Part shown: positions 8,866 to 17,895 of the stretch, in pieces
How positions within the stretch are numbered: position 1 is the stretch's first letter
Layout: each line of letters begins with the position of its first letter
Source: Bacteroidales bacterium
GTDB lineage: Bacteria; Bacteroidota; Bacteroidia; Bacteroidales; UBA932
Reading direction: 5' to 3'
DNA: 64,000 nt
NCBI GenBank assembly: GCA_017962375.1
Contig: JAGCVJ010000015.1
Location: 289,381-353,380, forward strand
Translations under genes and position numbers: made by a program
Notes under the pieces: model-generated
Told to the model about the DNA's origin: nothing
Databases searched by the model: none
Seen by the model: only the letters and a program-made list of their open reading frames with translations

Positions 8866-10295
8866 CAATAGAGCATCTCATACACGGTCACAGCCAGGCT
8901 TCTCCTGAAAAGACGGCCCTGATTTCCGGCGGTCTTGAGATTACTTATGCCGGGCTGTGGAAGGAGATACTGAAGAAAGCGTCATGGTTTTCCCGGTTTG
9001 CCGAGAAGGGAGACCGGGTTATTCTTTCTGCAAGCAAAAGCATAGAATTCGTTTACGCATATTTCGGAGCGCACCTTTCGGGCATGATTTGCGTTCCCAT
9101 AGACCCCGAAACCAATGCCACCCGTCTGGGCAGGATAATGGATGTGGCCAAGCCAAAGTTCGTTGTTGGAGAACTCCGTAACCATGGTGAGGTCAAGGTC
9201 ATTCCTTTTGAAGAGATATCCGCAGAGGACTCTTCAGAGATTTTCGGATTTCCGGATGAAAATGCTGTAGCCGACCTTCTCTTTACCACTGGCACCACGG
9301 GGCTTCCAAAAGGAGTTGCCCTGACTTTCAAAAACCAGATGGCGGCCGCCGTCAATATAAATACCTTTATCGGGAACACCGCAGATGATGTTGAACTGCT
9401 GGCACTTCCGATAAGCCATTCTTTTGGGCTGGGGCGCCTGCGCTGTGTCTTGAGCAAGGGCGGCACTCTTGTAATGCTGGGCAGCTTTGCCAGCATGAAG
9501 AAATTCTTCGGCGAAATGGAAAGATGCGCCGTCACCGGATTCGGAATGGTGCCGGCCAGCTGGGCATATATCCTGAAGATGAGCGGAGACAAAATAGGGC
9601 AGTTTGCCTCTCAGCTCAGATACATAGAAATAGGCAGCGCCTTTATGCCTTTGGAGAACAAGCAGAAGCTGATGCAGCTGCTCCCGTCCACACGCATTTG
9701 CATGCATTACGGCCTGACTGAGGCTTCGAGAAGCGCATTCATTAGTTTCCACGACGACAAAGACCATCTGATGTCTGTAGGAAAGCCTTCGCCGAATACC
9801 GAAATAGCTGTTTTTGCTGAGGATGGAACTCCCTCCGAGGCAGGAGAAGACGGAGAAATATGCGTCAAGGGAGATCACGTGTGTTCGGGTTACTGGGGAG
9901 AAAATGCGGAGGTCTTTGAGAAAGACTTTTTCGGAGACTGGTTCCGTACGGGCGACTGGGGGCATATAGATTCTTCCGGCTATGTGTATATGGTCAGCCG
10001 CAAGAAAGAGATAATAAACGTAGGCGGAAAGAAAGTCAGCCCGATAGAGGTGGAGGAGGTTCTTGACGCCATAGACGGCATAGAGGAATCTGCGTGCATC
10101 GGAATTCATGATGACGTTCTGGGTGAAAAGGTCAAGGCCTTTTGCGTTTGCAGCAAGGACGTTGATTTTGACCAAGTGAAGAAAATACTTGTCCAGAACC
10201 TGGAGAACTATAAGGTGCCGGACTGTTTTGAAAGGGTTGAAAGCCTTCCTAAAACGGCATCGGGGAAGCTGCAGAGGCTTCTTTTGAAGAATTGA
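8862..10295 (+). CDS. AMP-forming acyl/aryl ligase (ANL superfamily)
   Basis: The start is GTG 8862, forming a GTGA overlap with the carrier-protein stop. The 477-residue enzyme has the adenylation core motifs LLFTTGTTGLPKGVALTF (P-loop), MHYGLTEASRS, FRTGDWGHID and the C-terminal KTASGKLQRLLL with the catalytic lysine. ANL ligases activate a carboxylic acid as an acyl-AMP and pass it to CoA or a carrier-protein thiol. The overlap with the ACP gene suggests it loads that carrier. The acid is unknown. The next gene, a LuxE-LuxC fusion, would be the natural consumer of the thioester. Confidence 0.9.
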   Translation: MTIEHLIHGHSQASPEKTALISGGLEITYAGLWKEILKKASWFSRFAEKGDRVILSASKSIEFVYAYFGAHLSGMICVPIDPETNATRLGRIMDVAKPKFVVGELRNHGEVKVIPFEEISAEDSSEIFGFPDENAVADLLFTTGTTGLPKGVALTFKNQMAAAVNINTFIGNTADDVELLALPISHSFGLGRLRCVLSKGGTLVMLGSFASMKKFFGEMERCAVTGFGMVPASWAYILKMSGDKIGQFASQLRYIEIGSAFMPLENKQKLMQLLPSTRICMHYGLTEASRSAFISFHDDKDHLMSVGKPSPNTEIAVFAEDGTPSEAGEDGEICVKGDHVCSGYWGENAEVFEKDFFGDWFRTGDWGHIDSSGYVYMVSRKKEIINVGGKKVSPIEVEEVLDAIDGIEESACIGIHDDVLGEKVKAFCVCSKDVDFDQVKKILVQNLENYKVPDCFERVESLPKTASGKLQRLLLKN

Positions 10296-10307
10296 AGGAG
10301 ATTTGTT

Positions 10308-12761
10308 ATGAAGACAGACGAATTGCTGGAACTCGCCCCTTATGACGGCAGCGAAAACTCGGAGCGTCTTTTTATGGAGGCTTTGAAGGAAGAGTTGCAG
10401 TTCCATTACCAGAACAATCAAATGTACCGCCGCTTTTGCGAGCGGAAAAAGTTTGATCCGTTTGGAGATTTCGCCATGGAAGACATTCCCCCGGTTTCGG
10501 TAAGCGTTTTCAAGGAGCTGGGCTTCAAGCTTAACTCCGTGCCTGAGGAGAATCTTACGCTGGCCCTTCAGTCTTCTGCGACTTCCGGCATACCGAGCAC
10601 CATCCTTGTTGATAAGGAAACCGCCAAGCGCCAGGCCAAGGCGATGATAAAGGTGGTAGGGGAATTTATAGGCAAGGAGAGAAAGCCATTCCTGATCATG
10701 GACATTGATCCAAGGTCTTCATATCGCAAGCTTCTGGGAGCCAGGTTTGCCGCGGTTACCGGATATCTGAAATTCGCCAATAAAACCGGATATTTCCTCA
10801 AGGCAGACCAGAACAATGTTTCTTACTTTGACGTGGACGGCATAAAGGAGTATGCAGCTTCTCTTGATCCGGAAAAGCCGGTTGTGGTATTCGGCTTTAC
10901 CTATATCCTTTATCAGAACGTCCTGCAGTCAATAGAGGAGAAGGGCGTGAAAATCTCTCTGCCTAAAGGCTCAAAGATCATACATATCGGAGGCTGGAAA
11001 AAACTTGAAAGCGAGAAGATAAGCAAAGAACTGTTCAACAGCCGCCTGTCCGCCTGCTTTGGGCTGGAGCCTTCAGATGTAATAGATATCTACGGATTCA
11101 CGGAGCAGATGGGCCTGAATTATCCCGACTGCACCTGCGGATGGAAACATACGTCTTCCTATGTAAGGGTAATAGTCCGCGATACAAGAACCCGAGAGGT
11201 TCTGCCTCCGGGAAAAGAGGGCTTGCTGGAGTTTGTGTCTCCAGTTCCCCATTCATATCCGGGCAATGCGGTGTTGACAGACGACATCGGTGTCATTGAT
11301 CCCGAATCCTGTCCGGCCGGACGTGCCGGAACGCGCTTCAAGGTTGTGGGCAGAATGAAAAAGGCTGAGGTGAGAGGCTGCGGAGACATTCTTTCACAGA
11401 AGCTGACTTTCCAGAAAAAAGTCAAGTCTTCTGCAGAGGCGTCAGAACATTTGGACGTGTATCTTCACAAGCATCCGGTTACCGCAGAAACCCCGCTGGA
11501 AAGCCTGAAGCAGATAATAGAATCGCTGAAAAGCCAAAGGACGTGGCTTGAGGCTCAACCTGTGGAATCTATCATTGGACTGATAGGCGCGGTTGCGGCA
11601 AAATGGGCAAGCGAGCCTCGCCTTGCAAGAATTAAGGACAGAGGCCTTTCTTTCCTGTCTTCCTGGTGCGACGCCAAGCATCTGGCGTCAGTGTCGGATA
11701 TGGGGCTGAGGGGCAACAGGATGTATATGGACAAGTTCCTTCCGTTCCCGGATTCTGACAGGCATTTCCTCAAGGCCAACTCTCGCGGTTTGGTATGCCA
11801 CTGGCTTGCCGGCAATGTCCAGATTCTTGGAATGTTCGCCTTGGTTCAGTCTATAATAGCCAAGAATGTCAATCTTCTCAGAGTATCATCCAGAGACGAC
11901 GGCGTTTTCTCTGACATCCTTGAATGTTTTAAAGGCGTGGAATACACAAACGCAGACGGATATACCCTCAGGGGCGACGATCTTTTGAAAACAATAGCGG
12001 TAATCTATTTCAACAAGGAGGCCGACCGTCTTGGAGAGGAAATGAGCCGCCAGGCGGACGTAAGAATTGCCTGGGGCGGAAGAGAGGCCGTTGAGACAGT
12101 ATCTTCATATCCGTCTAGATATGATGCGGAAACCGTGGTTTTCGGCCCTAAGCTTTCTTATTCGGTTGTGGCAAAGGAAGAGCTTTCTTCCGCGCAGGAA
12201 GCCAAGAAACTTGCAAGGAAGATTTCTGTTGATGTTTCCGTTTTTGACCAGACGGGATGCGCCTCCCCTCACAATCTTTACATAGAAGAAGGCGGCGTTG
12301 TTTCCCCGGAAGAGTTTATTGATATACTCGGCGATTCGATGGCCAAGACGGAAATCCAGATACCGAAGCCGCTTATGTCGGCCGAGCAGATTTCACAGAT
12401 ACACTCCATAAGGGGCGTGTATGACTTCAAGGGAACGGTAAGGGGCAGCGACACAATGTCCTGGACGATTTTGCTGGATGATCTTGACGAGCTGGACAAA
12501 CCGGTTTATTCAAGGGTGCTTTTCGTTCATAAGGTCAAATCGATTTTTGACAGTCTTAAATATATCGACGAGAATACCCAAACAATAGGAATTGCCGCCC
12601 CTCAAGACAAGGCTCTGGATTTTGCGGACAAGGCAACCAAACTCGGAGTAATGAGGCTTCCGCTGATTGGAAGAATGCTGAATTTCGAGATGCCGTGGGA
12701 CGGCATATTCTTGTTTGACCGCCTTGTAAGGTGGAACACCTATGGAGGACCATTAAGATAA
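10308..12761 (+). CDS. LuxE-LuxC fusion: acyl-protein synthetase plus acyl-CoA/ACP reductase
   Basis: One 817-residue chain joins two proteins that are separate in luminous bacteria. Residues 1 to about 370 resemble LuxE acyl-protein synthetase: SSATSGIPSTILVD is the nucleotide-binding loop, DIYGFTEQMGLNYP an ANL-like motif, and Cys358 in AEVRGCGDIL fits the acyl-accepting cysteine near the LuxE C-terminus. Residues from about 400 on resemble LuxC reductase, with CHWLAGNVQILGMF in the cofactor region and the likely nucleophile Cys651 in FDQTGCASPHN. In the lux system these reduce an acyl group to an aldehyde using ATP and NADPH. No luciferase genes are present. With the ACP and ligase upstream it could make an aldehyde acceptor for the transketolase pair. 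Confidence 0.88.
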   Translation: MKTDELLELAPYDGSENSERLFMEALKEELQFHYQNNQMYRRFCERKKFDPFGDFAMEDIPPVSVSVFKELGFKLNSVPEENLTLALQSSATSGIPSTILVDKETAKRQAKAMIKVVGEFIGKERKPFLIMDIDPRSSYRKLLGARFAAVTGYLKFANKTGYFLKADQNNVSYFDVDGIKEYAASLDPEKPVVVFGFTYILYQNVLQSIEEKGVKISLPKGSKIIHIGGWKKLESEKISKELFNSRLSACFGLEPSDVIDIYGFTEQMGLNYPDCTCGWKHTSSYVRVIVRDTRTREVLPPGKEGLLEFVSPVPHSYPGNAVLTDDIGVIDPESCPAGRAGTRFKVVGRMKKAEVRGCGDILSQKLTFQKKVKSSAEASEHLDVYLHKHPVTAETPLESLKQIIESLKSQRTWLEAQPVESIIGLIGAVAAKWASEPRLARIKDRGLSFLSSWCDAKHLASVSDMGLRGNRMYMDKFLPFPDSDRHFLKANSRGLVCHWLAGNVQILGMFALVQSIIAKNVNLLRVSSRDDGVFSDILECFKGVEYTNADGYTLRGDDLLKTIAVIYFNKEADRLGEEMSRQADVRIAWGGREAVETVSSYPSRYDAETVVFGPKLSYSVVAKEELSSAQEAKKLARKISVDVSVFDQTGCASPHNLYIEEGGVVSPEEFIDILGDSMAKTEIQIPKPLMSAEQISQIHSIRGVYDFKGTVRGSDTMSWTILLDDLDELDKPVYSRVLFVHKVKSIFDSLKYIDENTQTIGIAAPQDKALDFADKATKLGVMRLPLIGRMLNFEMPWDGIFLFDRLVRWNTYGGPLR

Positions 12762-12767
12762 GACGCT

Positions 12768-13598
12768 ATGAATCTGGAATACCGGCTCTGCGATTTTTCT
12801 GACGAAAAAGACTTGACGAACCTCATTGCCGCCCAGAACGAGGTTTACCGGCAAAGAGGCTTGAAGTTCACGAACAAGGATTTCCGTTACTGGTACGGAG
12901 ACAATCCGGAGGGCCGTGTAATTGCCTTCAACGCTTTGGACGGAGACAGGATTGTGGCCCACGAGGCTCTGATTCCGGAAACTATGGAGGTTAACGGACG
13001 GGCGGTGCGCTGCCTTAGGTCTATGGGGAGCGTCACCCTTCCTGAATATCGCGGACAAAAGCTGCTGTCCATCCTCACCAACAAATGCATCGAAGAAGGC
13101 CAGAAGCGGGGCTATGAGTTTGTCTATGGCATAGCCAACGGCAACAGCATTCACACATTCCTCAAGTACTGCGGATTTACGCTTGTAGGCAAGCTGGATG
13201 TCAAGTTCGGCTACGGCAAGGTTCGTGAGCCCCAGGGCAAGGTTTACAAAAGGCACTGGACTGAAGAAACTCTGAAATGGAGAACTTCCCCTGCGGGAGT
13301 TTTCCGCACCAAAGACCAGGTGCTGAAACATTTCAAGACAGGCGTGGTGGCAGTAATGGGAACTATAGACGGAGGTCTTCTGGACAAGGTGTCCGGACTC
13401 AAGAAAAAGAGCAGCCCTTCCGTGCGCCTTTATGTAGGAATGGGGGCGGAACTTCCATGGTCTTTCGTCAGGGTGCCGAAGTTTATAAAGCACTCCCCGT
13501 TTAATTTGATATTCAGAGACTTGACCGGGGGTAAAATACCGGCCATGACAAAAGACAACCTTTTTTACCAGCTTATAGACTTTGACGTTGCGGGATAA
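12768..13598 (+). CDS. GNAT-family N-acyltransferase
   Basis: The 276-residue product has a GNAT fold. The acetyl-CoA pyrophosphate loop appears as YRGQKLLSILTNKCIEEG, followed by FVYGIANGNSIHTFLKYCGF, which matches the end of the GNAT core (N-x-x-S-x-x-x-x-x-x-x-x-GF). About 120 further residues at the C-terminus are unlike any domain I recognise. It lies 6 bases after the LuxE-LuxC fusion and 1 base before the deacetylase gene. It could acylate an amino group on the glycan precursor made by the preceding genes; the acyl donor could be acetyl-CoA or a carrier-bound acid. Confidence 0.75.
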   Translation: MNLEYRLCDFSDEKDLTNLIAAQNEVYRQRGLKFTNKDFRYWYGDNPEGRVIAFNALDGDRIVAHEALIPETMEVNGRAVRCLRSMGSVTLPEYRGQKLLSILTNKCIEEGQKRGYEFVYGIANGNSIHTFLKYCGFTLVGKLDVKFGYGKVREPQGKVYKRHWTEETLKWRTSPAGVFRTKDQVLKHFKTGVVAVMGTIDGGLLDKVSGLKKKSSPSVRLYVGMGAELPWSFVRVPKFIKHSPFNLIFRDLTGGKIPAMTKDNLFYQLIDFDVAG

Positions 13599-13599
13599 T

Positions 13600-14475
13600 A
13601 TGAACATTCTGACATTTGACATAGAAGAGTGGTATGTCTGGGAGAGCCTGGGGCTTTTTTCTTCCAGCGAGAGAAAAGAGCATGACCAGATGCTCGATCG
13701 TTTACTAAATATACTGGACTCCAAGAATGTGAAAGCAACATTCTTCTGTGTTGGAATGATGGCCGTAAGGTTTCCTGAAATCGTGAAGAAAATAAAGGAG
13801 CGGGGCCACGAGATAGGATGCCATTCCAATGTTCATACTTGGCTGAACAAGATGACCCGCCAGGAGTGTTTTGAAGATACCCGACAGGCTATAGACAATC
13901 TGCAGCAGTGCATAGGAGAAAAGGTTGTCAGTTACAGGGCACCGGCGTTTTCAGTCGGAGAGCAGAACAGCTGGGCTTTTGAGATCCTTGCCGAGAACGG
14001 AATAGAAAGAGACTCTTCTGTTTTTCCAGCTCTAAGCGAATTGGGGGGATTTCCGTCTTTTGGCGCAGATATCCCGTCTCTGATATCGTGCGGCGGCAGG
14101 ACAATCAAAGAATATCCGATTGCTATGACATCTGTGGCCGGCAAGAAAATAGCATTTTCGGGAGGCGGGTATTTCAGGTTTCTTCCATACTGGTACAGCT
14201 TGAAGCTGATGAAAAAAAGAAACTACAACACCTGCTATTTCCACATGTCTGATTTCGTGAAGGAAAGACGCTTTACCAGACAGGAATACGAATCGTACTT
14301 CAAAGAGAAAACAAGCCTCTTGTCAACATATATTCGCTTCGCCAAGACAAATCTCGGAAAAAGAAGCTCCTGGAAAAAATTTGAAAAACTTCTGGGAGAA
14401 CTGGAATTCGTGTCACTGGCAGACGCCGACAGCCAGATAGACTGGAGCTCGGCCCCCACTGCCATTAAACTCTGA
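13600..14475 (+). CDS. Polysaccharide deacetylase (NodB-homology, exosortase-locus type)
   Basis: The start is ATG 13600, one base after the upstream stop. The 291-residue protein opens with MNILTFDIEEWYVW, the variant NodB motif 1 seen in deacetylases of exopolysaccharide loci, followed by KATFFCVGMMA and the zinc-ligand motif GCHSNVHTW. It ends with a conserved YRAPAFSVG and a C-terminal FHMSDF stretch. No signal peptide is seen, so it may act on lipid-linked precursors in the cytoplasm or be exported unconventionally. It is the last gene of the first transcription unit; a new promoter follows. Confidence 0.85.
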   Translation: MNILTFDIEEWYVWESLGLFSSSERKEHDQMLDRLLNILDSKNVKATFFCVGMMAVRFPEIVKKIKERGHEIGCHSNVHTWLNKMTRQECFEDTRQAIDNLQQCIGEKVVSYRAPAFSVGEQNSWAFEILAENGIERDSSVFPALSELGGFPSFGADIPSLISCGGRTIKEYPIAMTSVAGKKIAFSGGGYFRFLPYWYSLKLMKKRNYNTCYFHMSDFVKERRFTRQEYESYFKEKTSLLSTYIRFAKTNLGKRSSWKKFEKLLGELEFVSLADADSQIDWSSAPTAIKL

Positions 14476-14526
14476 CGCCTTCTATTTCTGTCTTCTTCAA
14501 AAATAGCGTTTTTGGAATATATTTAT

Positions 14527-14534
14527 TATTTTTG
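14527..14534 (+). promoter_or_regulatory. Bacteroidota -7 promoter element before export genes
   Basis: TATTTTTG fits the TAnnTTTG consensus and stands 14 bases before the ATG of the export lipoprotein gene, in the only gap (73 bases) of the polysaccharide run. No clear -33 TTG at 17-21 bases is seen, so the call is moderate. Confidence 0.5.
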
Positions 14535-14548
14535 TAGGACACAGTAAT

Positions 14549-15343
14549 ATGAACATTATGAAAGGCAACAGATTCTTGACATTCTTTGCATTGTCTGCAG
14601 TAGTTCTGGCAATGGCCTCCTGCCGTTCCGCCAGGGAAGTAGTCTATATGCAGGACTCATACATAGAGGATATACAGAAGATAACCAATTTCCAGGATAT
14701 AAAGATCAAGCCCGGAGATATGCTCAGCATCTTCGTAAGCCACAAAGAAGAGAAACTTGCGGCTCTTTTCAATCCGCAGGGATCTACCCCTTCCGGCGCA
14801 AGCACCAGTCTGGGACAGAGGCTGTCCGGCTATACTGTAGATATGGAGGGAAATATAGACTTCCCGATTGTGGGCAGAATCAAAGTTGCCGGCCTTACCC
14901 GAAGCGAGCTTTCCACCCTTATAAGAAACAAGCTGGATGAGGATGGCCTTTTGAAAGGCGCGGTTGTTACCGTGGCTTATCAGAATTTCAATATCTCCGT
15001 ATTGGGAGAAGTCAACCATCCGGGCAAATTCACTGTTGAGAGCGACCGCGTATCGCTTCTGGATGCCCTGGCAATGGCCGGAGACCTTACCATATATGGA
15101 AGAAGAGACAGTGTTATGGTCATCCGCGAGAATGAGGGCCAAAGGCAGGTGATGTTCAACAATCTGCTCTCTAAAGACGTGCTCAATTCACCGTCTTTCT
15201 ATCTTCAGCAGAACGATGTGGTTTATGTTAAGCCTAACCGCATCAAGGCACAGCAGAGCGGAATCAACCAGAACAACAATGTCGGTGTCTGGCTGAGTGC
15301 GGCTTCATTACTGACAACCGTGATGATGCTGATTTTCAAATAG
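14549..15343 (+). CDS. Polysaccharide export lipoprotein (Wza-like, Poly_export/SLBB)
   Basis: The 264-residue protein begins with a lipoprotein signal peptide ending in VLAMASC (Cys about residue 26). The Poly_export domain follows (IKIKPGDMLSIFV), then an SLBB domain (FNISVLGEVNHPGKFTVE) with LLDALAMAGDLTIYGRRD. A hydrophobic C-terminal helix VWLSAASLLTTVMMLIF probably spans the outer membrane, as in Bacteroidota Wza homologues. It would form the export channel for the polymer. The tyrosine autokinase gene follows after 21 bases, so the two are a standard export/co-polymerase pair. ATG 14549 is used; a second ATG three codons later is possible. Confidence 0.92.
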   Translation: MNIMKGNRFLTFFALSAVVLAMASCRSAREVVYMQDSYIEDIQKITNFQDIKIKPGDMLSIFVSHKEEKLAALFNPQGSTPSGASTSLGQRLSGYTVDMEGNIDFPIVGRIKVAGLTRSELSTLIRNKLDEDGLLKGAVVTVAYQNFNISVLGEVNHPGKFTVESDRVSLLDALAMAGDLTIYGRRDSVMVIRENEGQRQVMFNNLLSKDVLNSPSFYLQQNDVVYVKPNRIKAQQSGINQNNNVGVWLSAASLLTTVMMLIFK

Positions 15344-15364
15344 TAACAAATCTAAGACAATAAT

Positions 15365-17878
15365 ATGGCAAGGGAAGAAATCAAGCAGGTCGGCGAGTCG
15401 AAAAGCAACGGCACGCAGATAACCCTTAGAGATATCGTCAATATTTTCTGGGCCAACAGATGGTGGTTTGTCATATCCGTGCTCATTTGCCTTCTGCTGG
15501 CTGTCTTGTATCTGAAAAAAACTCCGAAGACTTATGCCAGAACAGCGTCTGTGCTGGTTAAAAGCCAAAAGGGCGGGGGAACGGGCATGAGCCAGACGGC
15601 CATGTTCCAGGATATGGGAGTGTTTGGAATGATGGCCAGCGACGTGAACAACGAATTCTACGTGTTCAAGTCCTACAAGCTTATGGCAGATGTGGTTAAC
15701 CGCCTGAACCTGACGGTGAACTATTTTGCCCAGGGGCGCTTCCGCAAATTCAATATATATAACATCACGCCGATAAAAGCTTCGTTTGTGGACGCAAACC
15801 CGAACTACGGCTTTTCCGTTAGGGCAAAGGTTTTAAGCGACAGCACTCTTCAGCTTTTCGGCTACAAAGAGGCTGGAAACAAGTTCAACTGCAATGGCGC
15901 TGCTCCGGTAAACATTAAGCTTAGCGATACCGTTGACACCCCAGTAGGCAGGGTTCACTTTGTTCCCACAGACCATATCACCGAGTATCTCGGCCAAACT
16001 ATAGATATCGTCAAAAGCGGATTCAAGGCAACCGTACTCAACTACCTGGCCAAGGTGACCGTTTCTATAGCAGATCGTCAGGCTTCGGTTTTAAACCTCT
16101 CTATGAGAGACGTGTCCGAAAACAGGGCAGAAGATGTTCTCAACACATTGATTGACGCTTACAACGCCGAGGCGCAGTCTGACAAGAACATTGTTTCAAA
16201 GAGTACCGAGCAGTTCATCAACGACCGTCTTGAGGTTATCAACGAAGAACTGGGCGCTGTGGATGCAGACATTGCCAGCTTCAAGTCTTCCGCCGGACTT
16301 ACTGATGTTACAACTGAAACATCTGGATACCAGGCTGAGGGAAGTGAATACAGGCGTTCGGGCCTGGCTATCGAGAACCAGCTGGCCATAGCCCGCCAGA
16401 TCCAAGGATATATCAACAATCCGGCAAACCGCAACCAGCCTCTCCCTTCCAACCTTGGCCTGGATGCGGGAATAGAGTCCCAGATCAGCCAGTACAACAA
16501 TTTGCTGTTGCAGAGGAACAAGCTGTTTGCCTCTTCCAGTGAAAAGAACCCTCTGGTTCAGGATCTGGACGCTCAGCTCATACCTCTGAAACAGACCATA
16601 GCATCTTCTGTAAACAACCTTGTCAGTTCACTCTCTATTCAGGCCGGCAACGTCAGGAGCCGCGAGGCTATGACAAGAGGCCGTGTGGCCGCAATTCCGC
16701 GTCAGCAGAACAGCTTGATGTCCAAGGAAAGGCAGCAGAAAATCAAGGAAGAGCTGTATTTGTACCTGTTGAACAAGAGAGAGGAAAACGCACTGTCTCT
16801 GGCTATGACAGAGAGCAATATCAAGGTTATCGACTATGCTAAAGGCCCTCTTGCCCCGGTTGCTCCAAAGAGCACTTTCATACTCGCGATAGCCCTTCTG
16901 CTGGGCCTTGCCATTCCAGCTATATTGTTCTGGCTGCTTGATATTCTGGATGTTTCCGTACGAGGCCGCAGGGATGTGGAGGATGCTATCAGCGCTCCAT
17001 TCCTGGGTGAGATTCCTAAGAAGGCCGATATGGAAGGCCGTCAGATTGTGGTAAGGGAAGACGGGCGAGACTCCATCTCCGAGGCGTTCAGAATTATCCG
17101 TACAAATATGGATTTCATGAACGTTTCCAACGGCCAGAAACAGGTTGTGATGTTTACCTCCCAGACACCTGGAAACGGAAAGACATTCGTGTCCACCAAC
17201 CTGGCCGTCAGCTTTGCCCAGACTAACAAGAAGATCATTCTGGTAGATACCGATATCCGAAAGGCCACTATTGAGACCCTCGTTAAGAAAGACGGTGATT
17301 CCAAGATGGTTAACGGTCTTACATCATACCTGTCCGGAAAGATTGACGACGTTTCCCAGATTATCCATCGCGGAGCATTCTCCAGCAAGCTGGATGTAAT
17401 ATTCGCCGGTCCTATTCCTCCAAACCCTACGGAACTGCTGATGACCGACAAGCTCGCCACCCTGGTGAACGAACTCAAGAAGAGCTACGACTACATCTTC
17501 CTGGACAACGTTCCTTCCGGAGTTGTGGCCGATGCCAGCATTGTAAACAAGCTCTGCGACCTCACGATCTTCGTGATCAGGGCCGGCGTTATGGACCGCC
17601 GCCTGCTGCCGGAAGTGGAGAAGCTCTACAAGGAGAAGACTCTCAAGAATCTCTGCGTTGTGCTTAACTCTACCGAGCAGAAGAAGTCCGGCTATGGCTA
17701 TGGTTACGGCTACGGCTATGGTTACGGCTATGGTTACGGATATGGCTATGGCTACGGCTATGGTGCAGAGGAGTACGAGGGAAAGAAAAAGAAATCATGG
17801 CTGCATAAACTTGCAGAAAAGATACCGTTCCTTAAAAGATTCGTAAATAAGCGCCACCACAACACACATCGTTGGTAA
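15365..17878 (+). CDS. Wzc-type polysaccharide co-polymerase / BY-kinase with (YG)n tail
   Basis: The 837-residue protein has an N-terminal Wzz domain between two membrane segments (about residues 35-55 and 505-530), a long periplasmic coiled-coil region, and a C-terminal tyrosine kinase. Walker A is TPGNGKTFVST (GNGKT at 603-607), Walker A' is IILVDTDIR, and the Walker B region is YDYIFLDNVPSG. The C-terminal tail, which such kinases autophosphorylate, is an uninterrupted glycine-tyrosine run with 12 tyrosines at residues 776-800, followed by a lysine-rich end. Phosphorylation cycling with the phosphatase encoded next would control chain length and export. Confidence 0.95.
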   Translation: MAREEIKQVGESKSNGTQITLRDIVNIFWANRWWFVISVLICLLLAVLYLKKTPKTYARTASVLVKSQKGGGTGMSQTAMFQDMGVFGMMASDVNNEFYVFKSYKLMADVVNRLNLTVNYFAQGRFRKFNIYNITPIKASFVDANPNYGFSVRAKVLSDSTLQLFGYKEAGNKFNCNGAAPVNIKLSDTVDTPVGRVHFVPTDHITEYLGQTIDIVKSGFKATVLNYLAKVTVSIADRQASVLNLSMRDVSENRAEDVLNTLIDAYNAEAQSDKNIVSKSTEQFINDRLEVINEELGAVDADIASFKSSAGLTDVTTETSGYQAEGSEYRRSGLAIENQLAIARQIQGYINNPANRNQPLPSNLGLDAGIESQISQYNNLLLQRNKLFASSSEKNPLVQDLDAQLIPLKQTIASSVNNLVSSLSIQAGNVRSREAMTRGRVAAIPRQQNSLMSKERQQKIKEELYLYLLNKREENALSLAMTESNIKVIDYAKGPLAPVAPKSTFILAIALLLGLAIPAILFWLLDILDVSVRGRRDVEDAISAPFLGEIPKKADMEGRQIVVREDGRDSISEAFRIIRTNMDFMNVSNGQKQVVMFTSQTPGNGKTFVSTNLAVSFAQTNKKIILVDTDIRKATIETLVKKDGDSKMVNGLTSYLSGKIDDVSQIIHRGAFSSKLDVIFAGPIPPNPTELLMTDKLATLVNELKKSYDYIFLDNVPSGVVADASIVNKLCDLTIFVIRAGVMDRRLLPEVEKLYKEKTLKNLCVVLNSTEQKKSGYGYGYGYGYGYGYGYGYGYGYGYGAEEYEGKKKKSWLHKLAEKIPFLKRFVNKRHHNTHRW
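17690..17764 (+). repeat. In-frame hexanucleotide tandem repeat encoding (YG)12
   Basis: Seventy-five bases made of alternating GGC/GGT/GGA and TAT/TAC codons encode Gly followed by twelve Tyr-Gly pairs. Third-position variation breaks perfect DNA identity, but the unit is six bases, so gain or loss of units would keep the frame and change only the number of phosphorylatable tyrosines. Confidence 0.95.
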
Positions 17879-17895
17879 AAGGTTGAGAATTAACT

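Noticed and set aside
9234-10421. Minus-strand open frame of 395 codons opposite the ANL ligase gene
   Set aside because: No motif, and the sense frame holds the complete ANL signature set.
10308-12761. Bioluminescence operon
   Set aside because: LuxC- and LuxE-like domains are present, but no luxA, luxB or luxD is found and the context is glycan synthesis.
12753-13829. Minus-strand open frame of 358 codons opposite the GNAT and deacetylase genes
   Set aside because: It spans two well-supported sense genes and encodes nothing recognisable.
17690-17764. Repetitive DNA considered as a CRISPR or intergenic satellite
   Set aside because: It has no spacers and lies in frame inside the kinase gene, encoding Tyr-Gly pairs.
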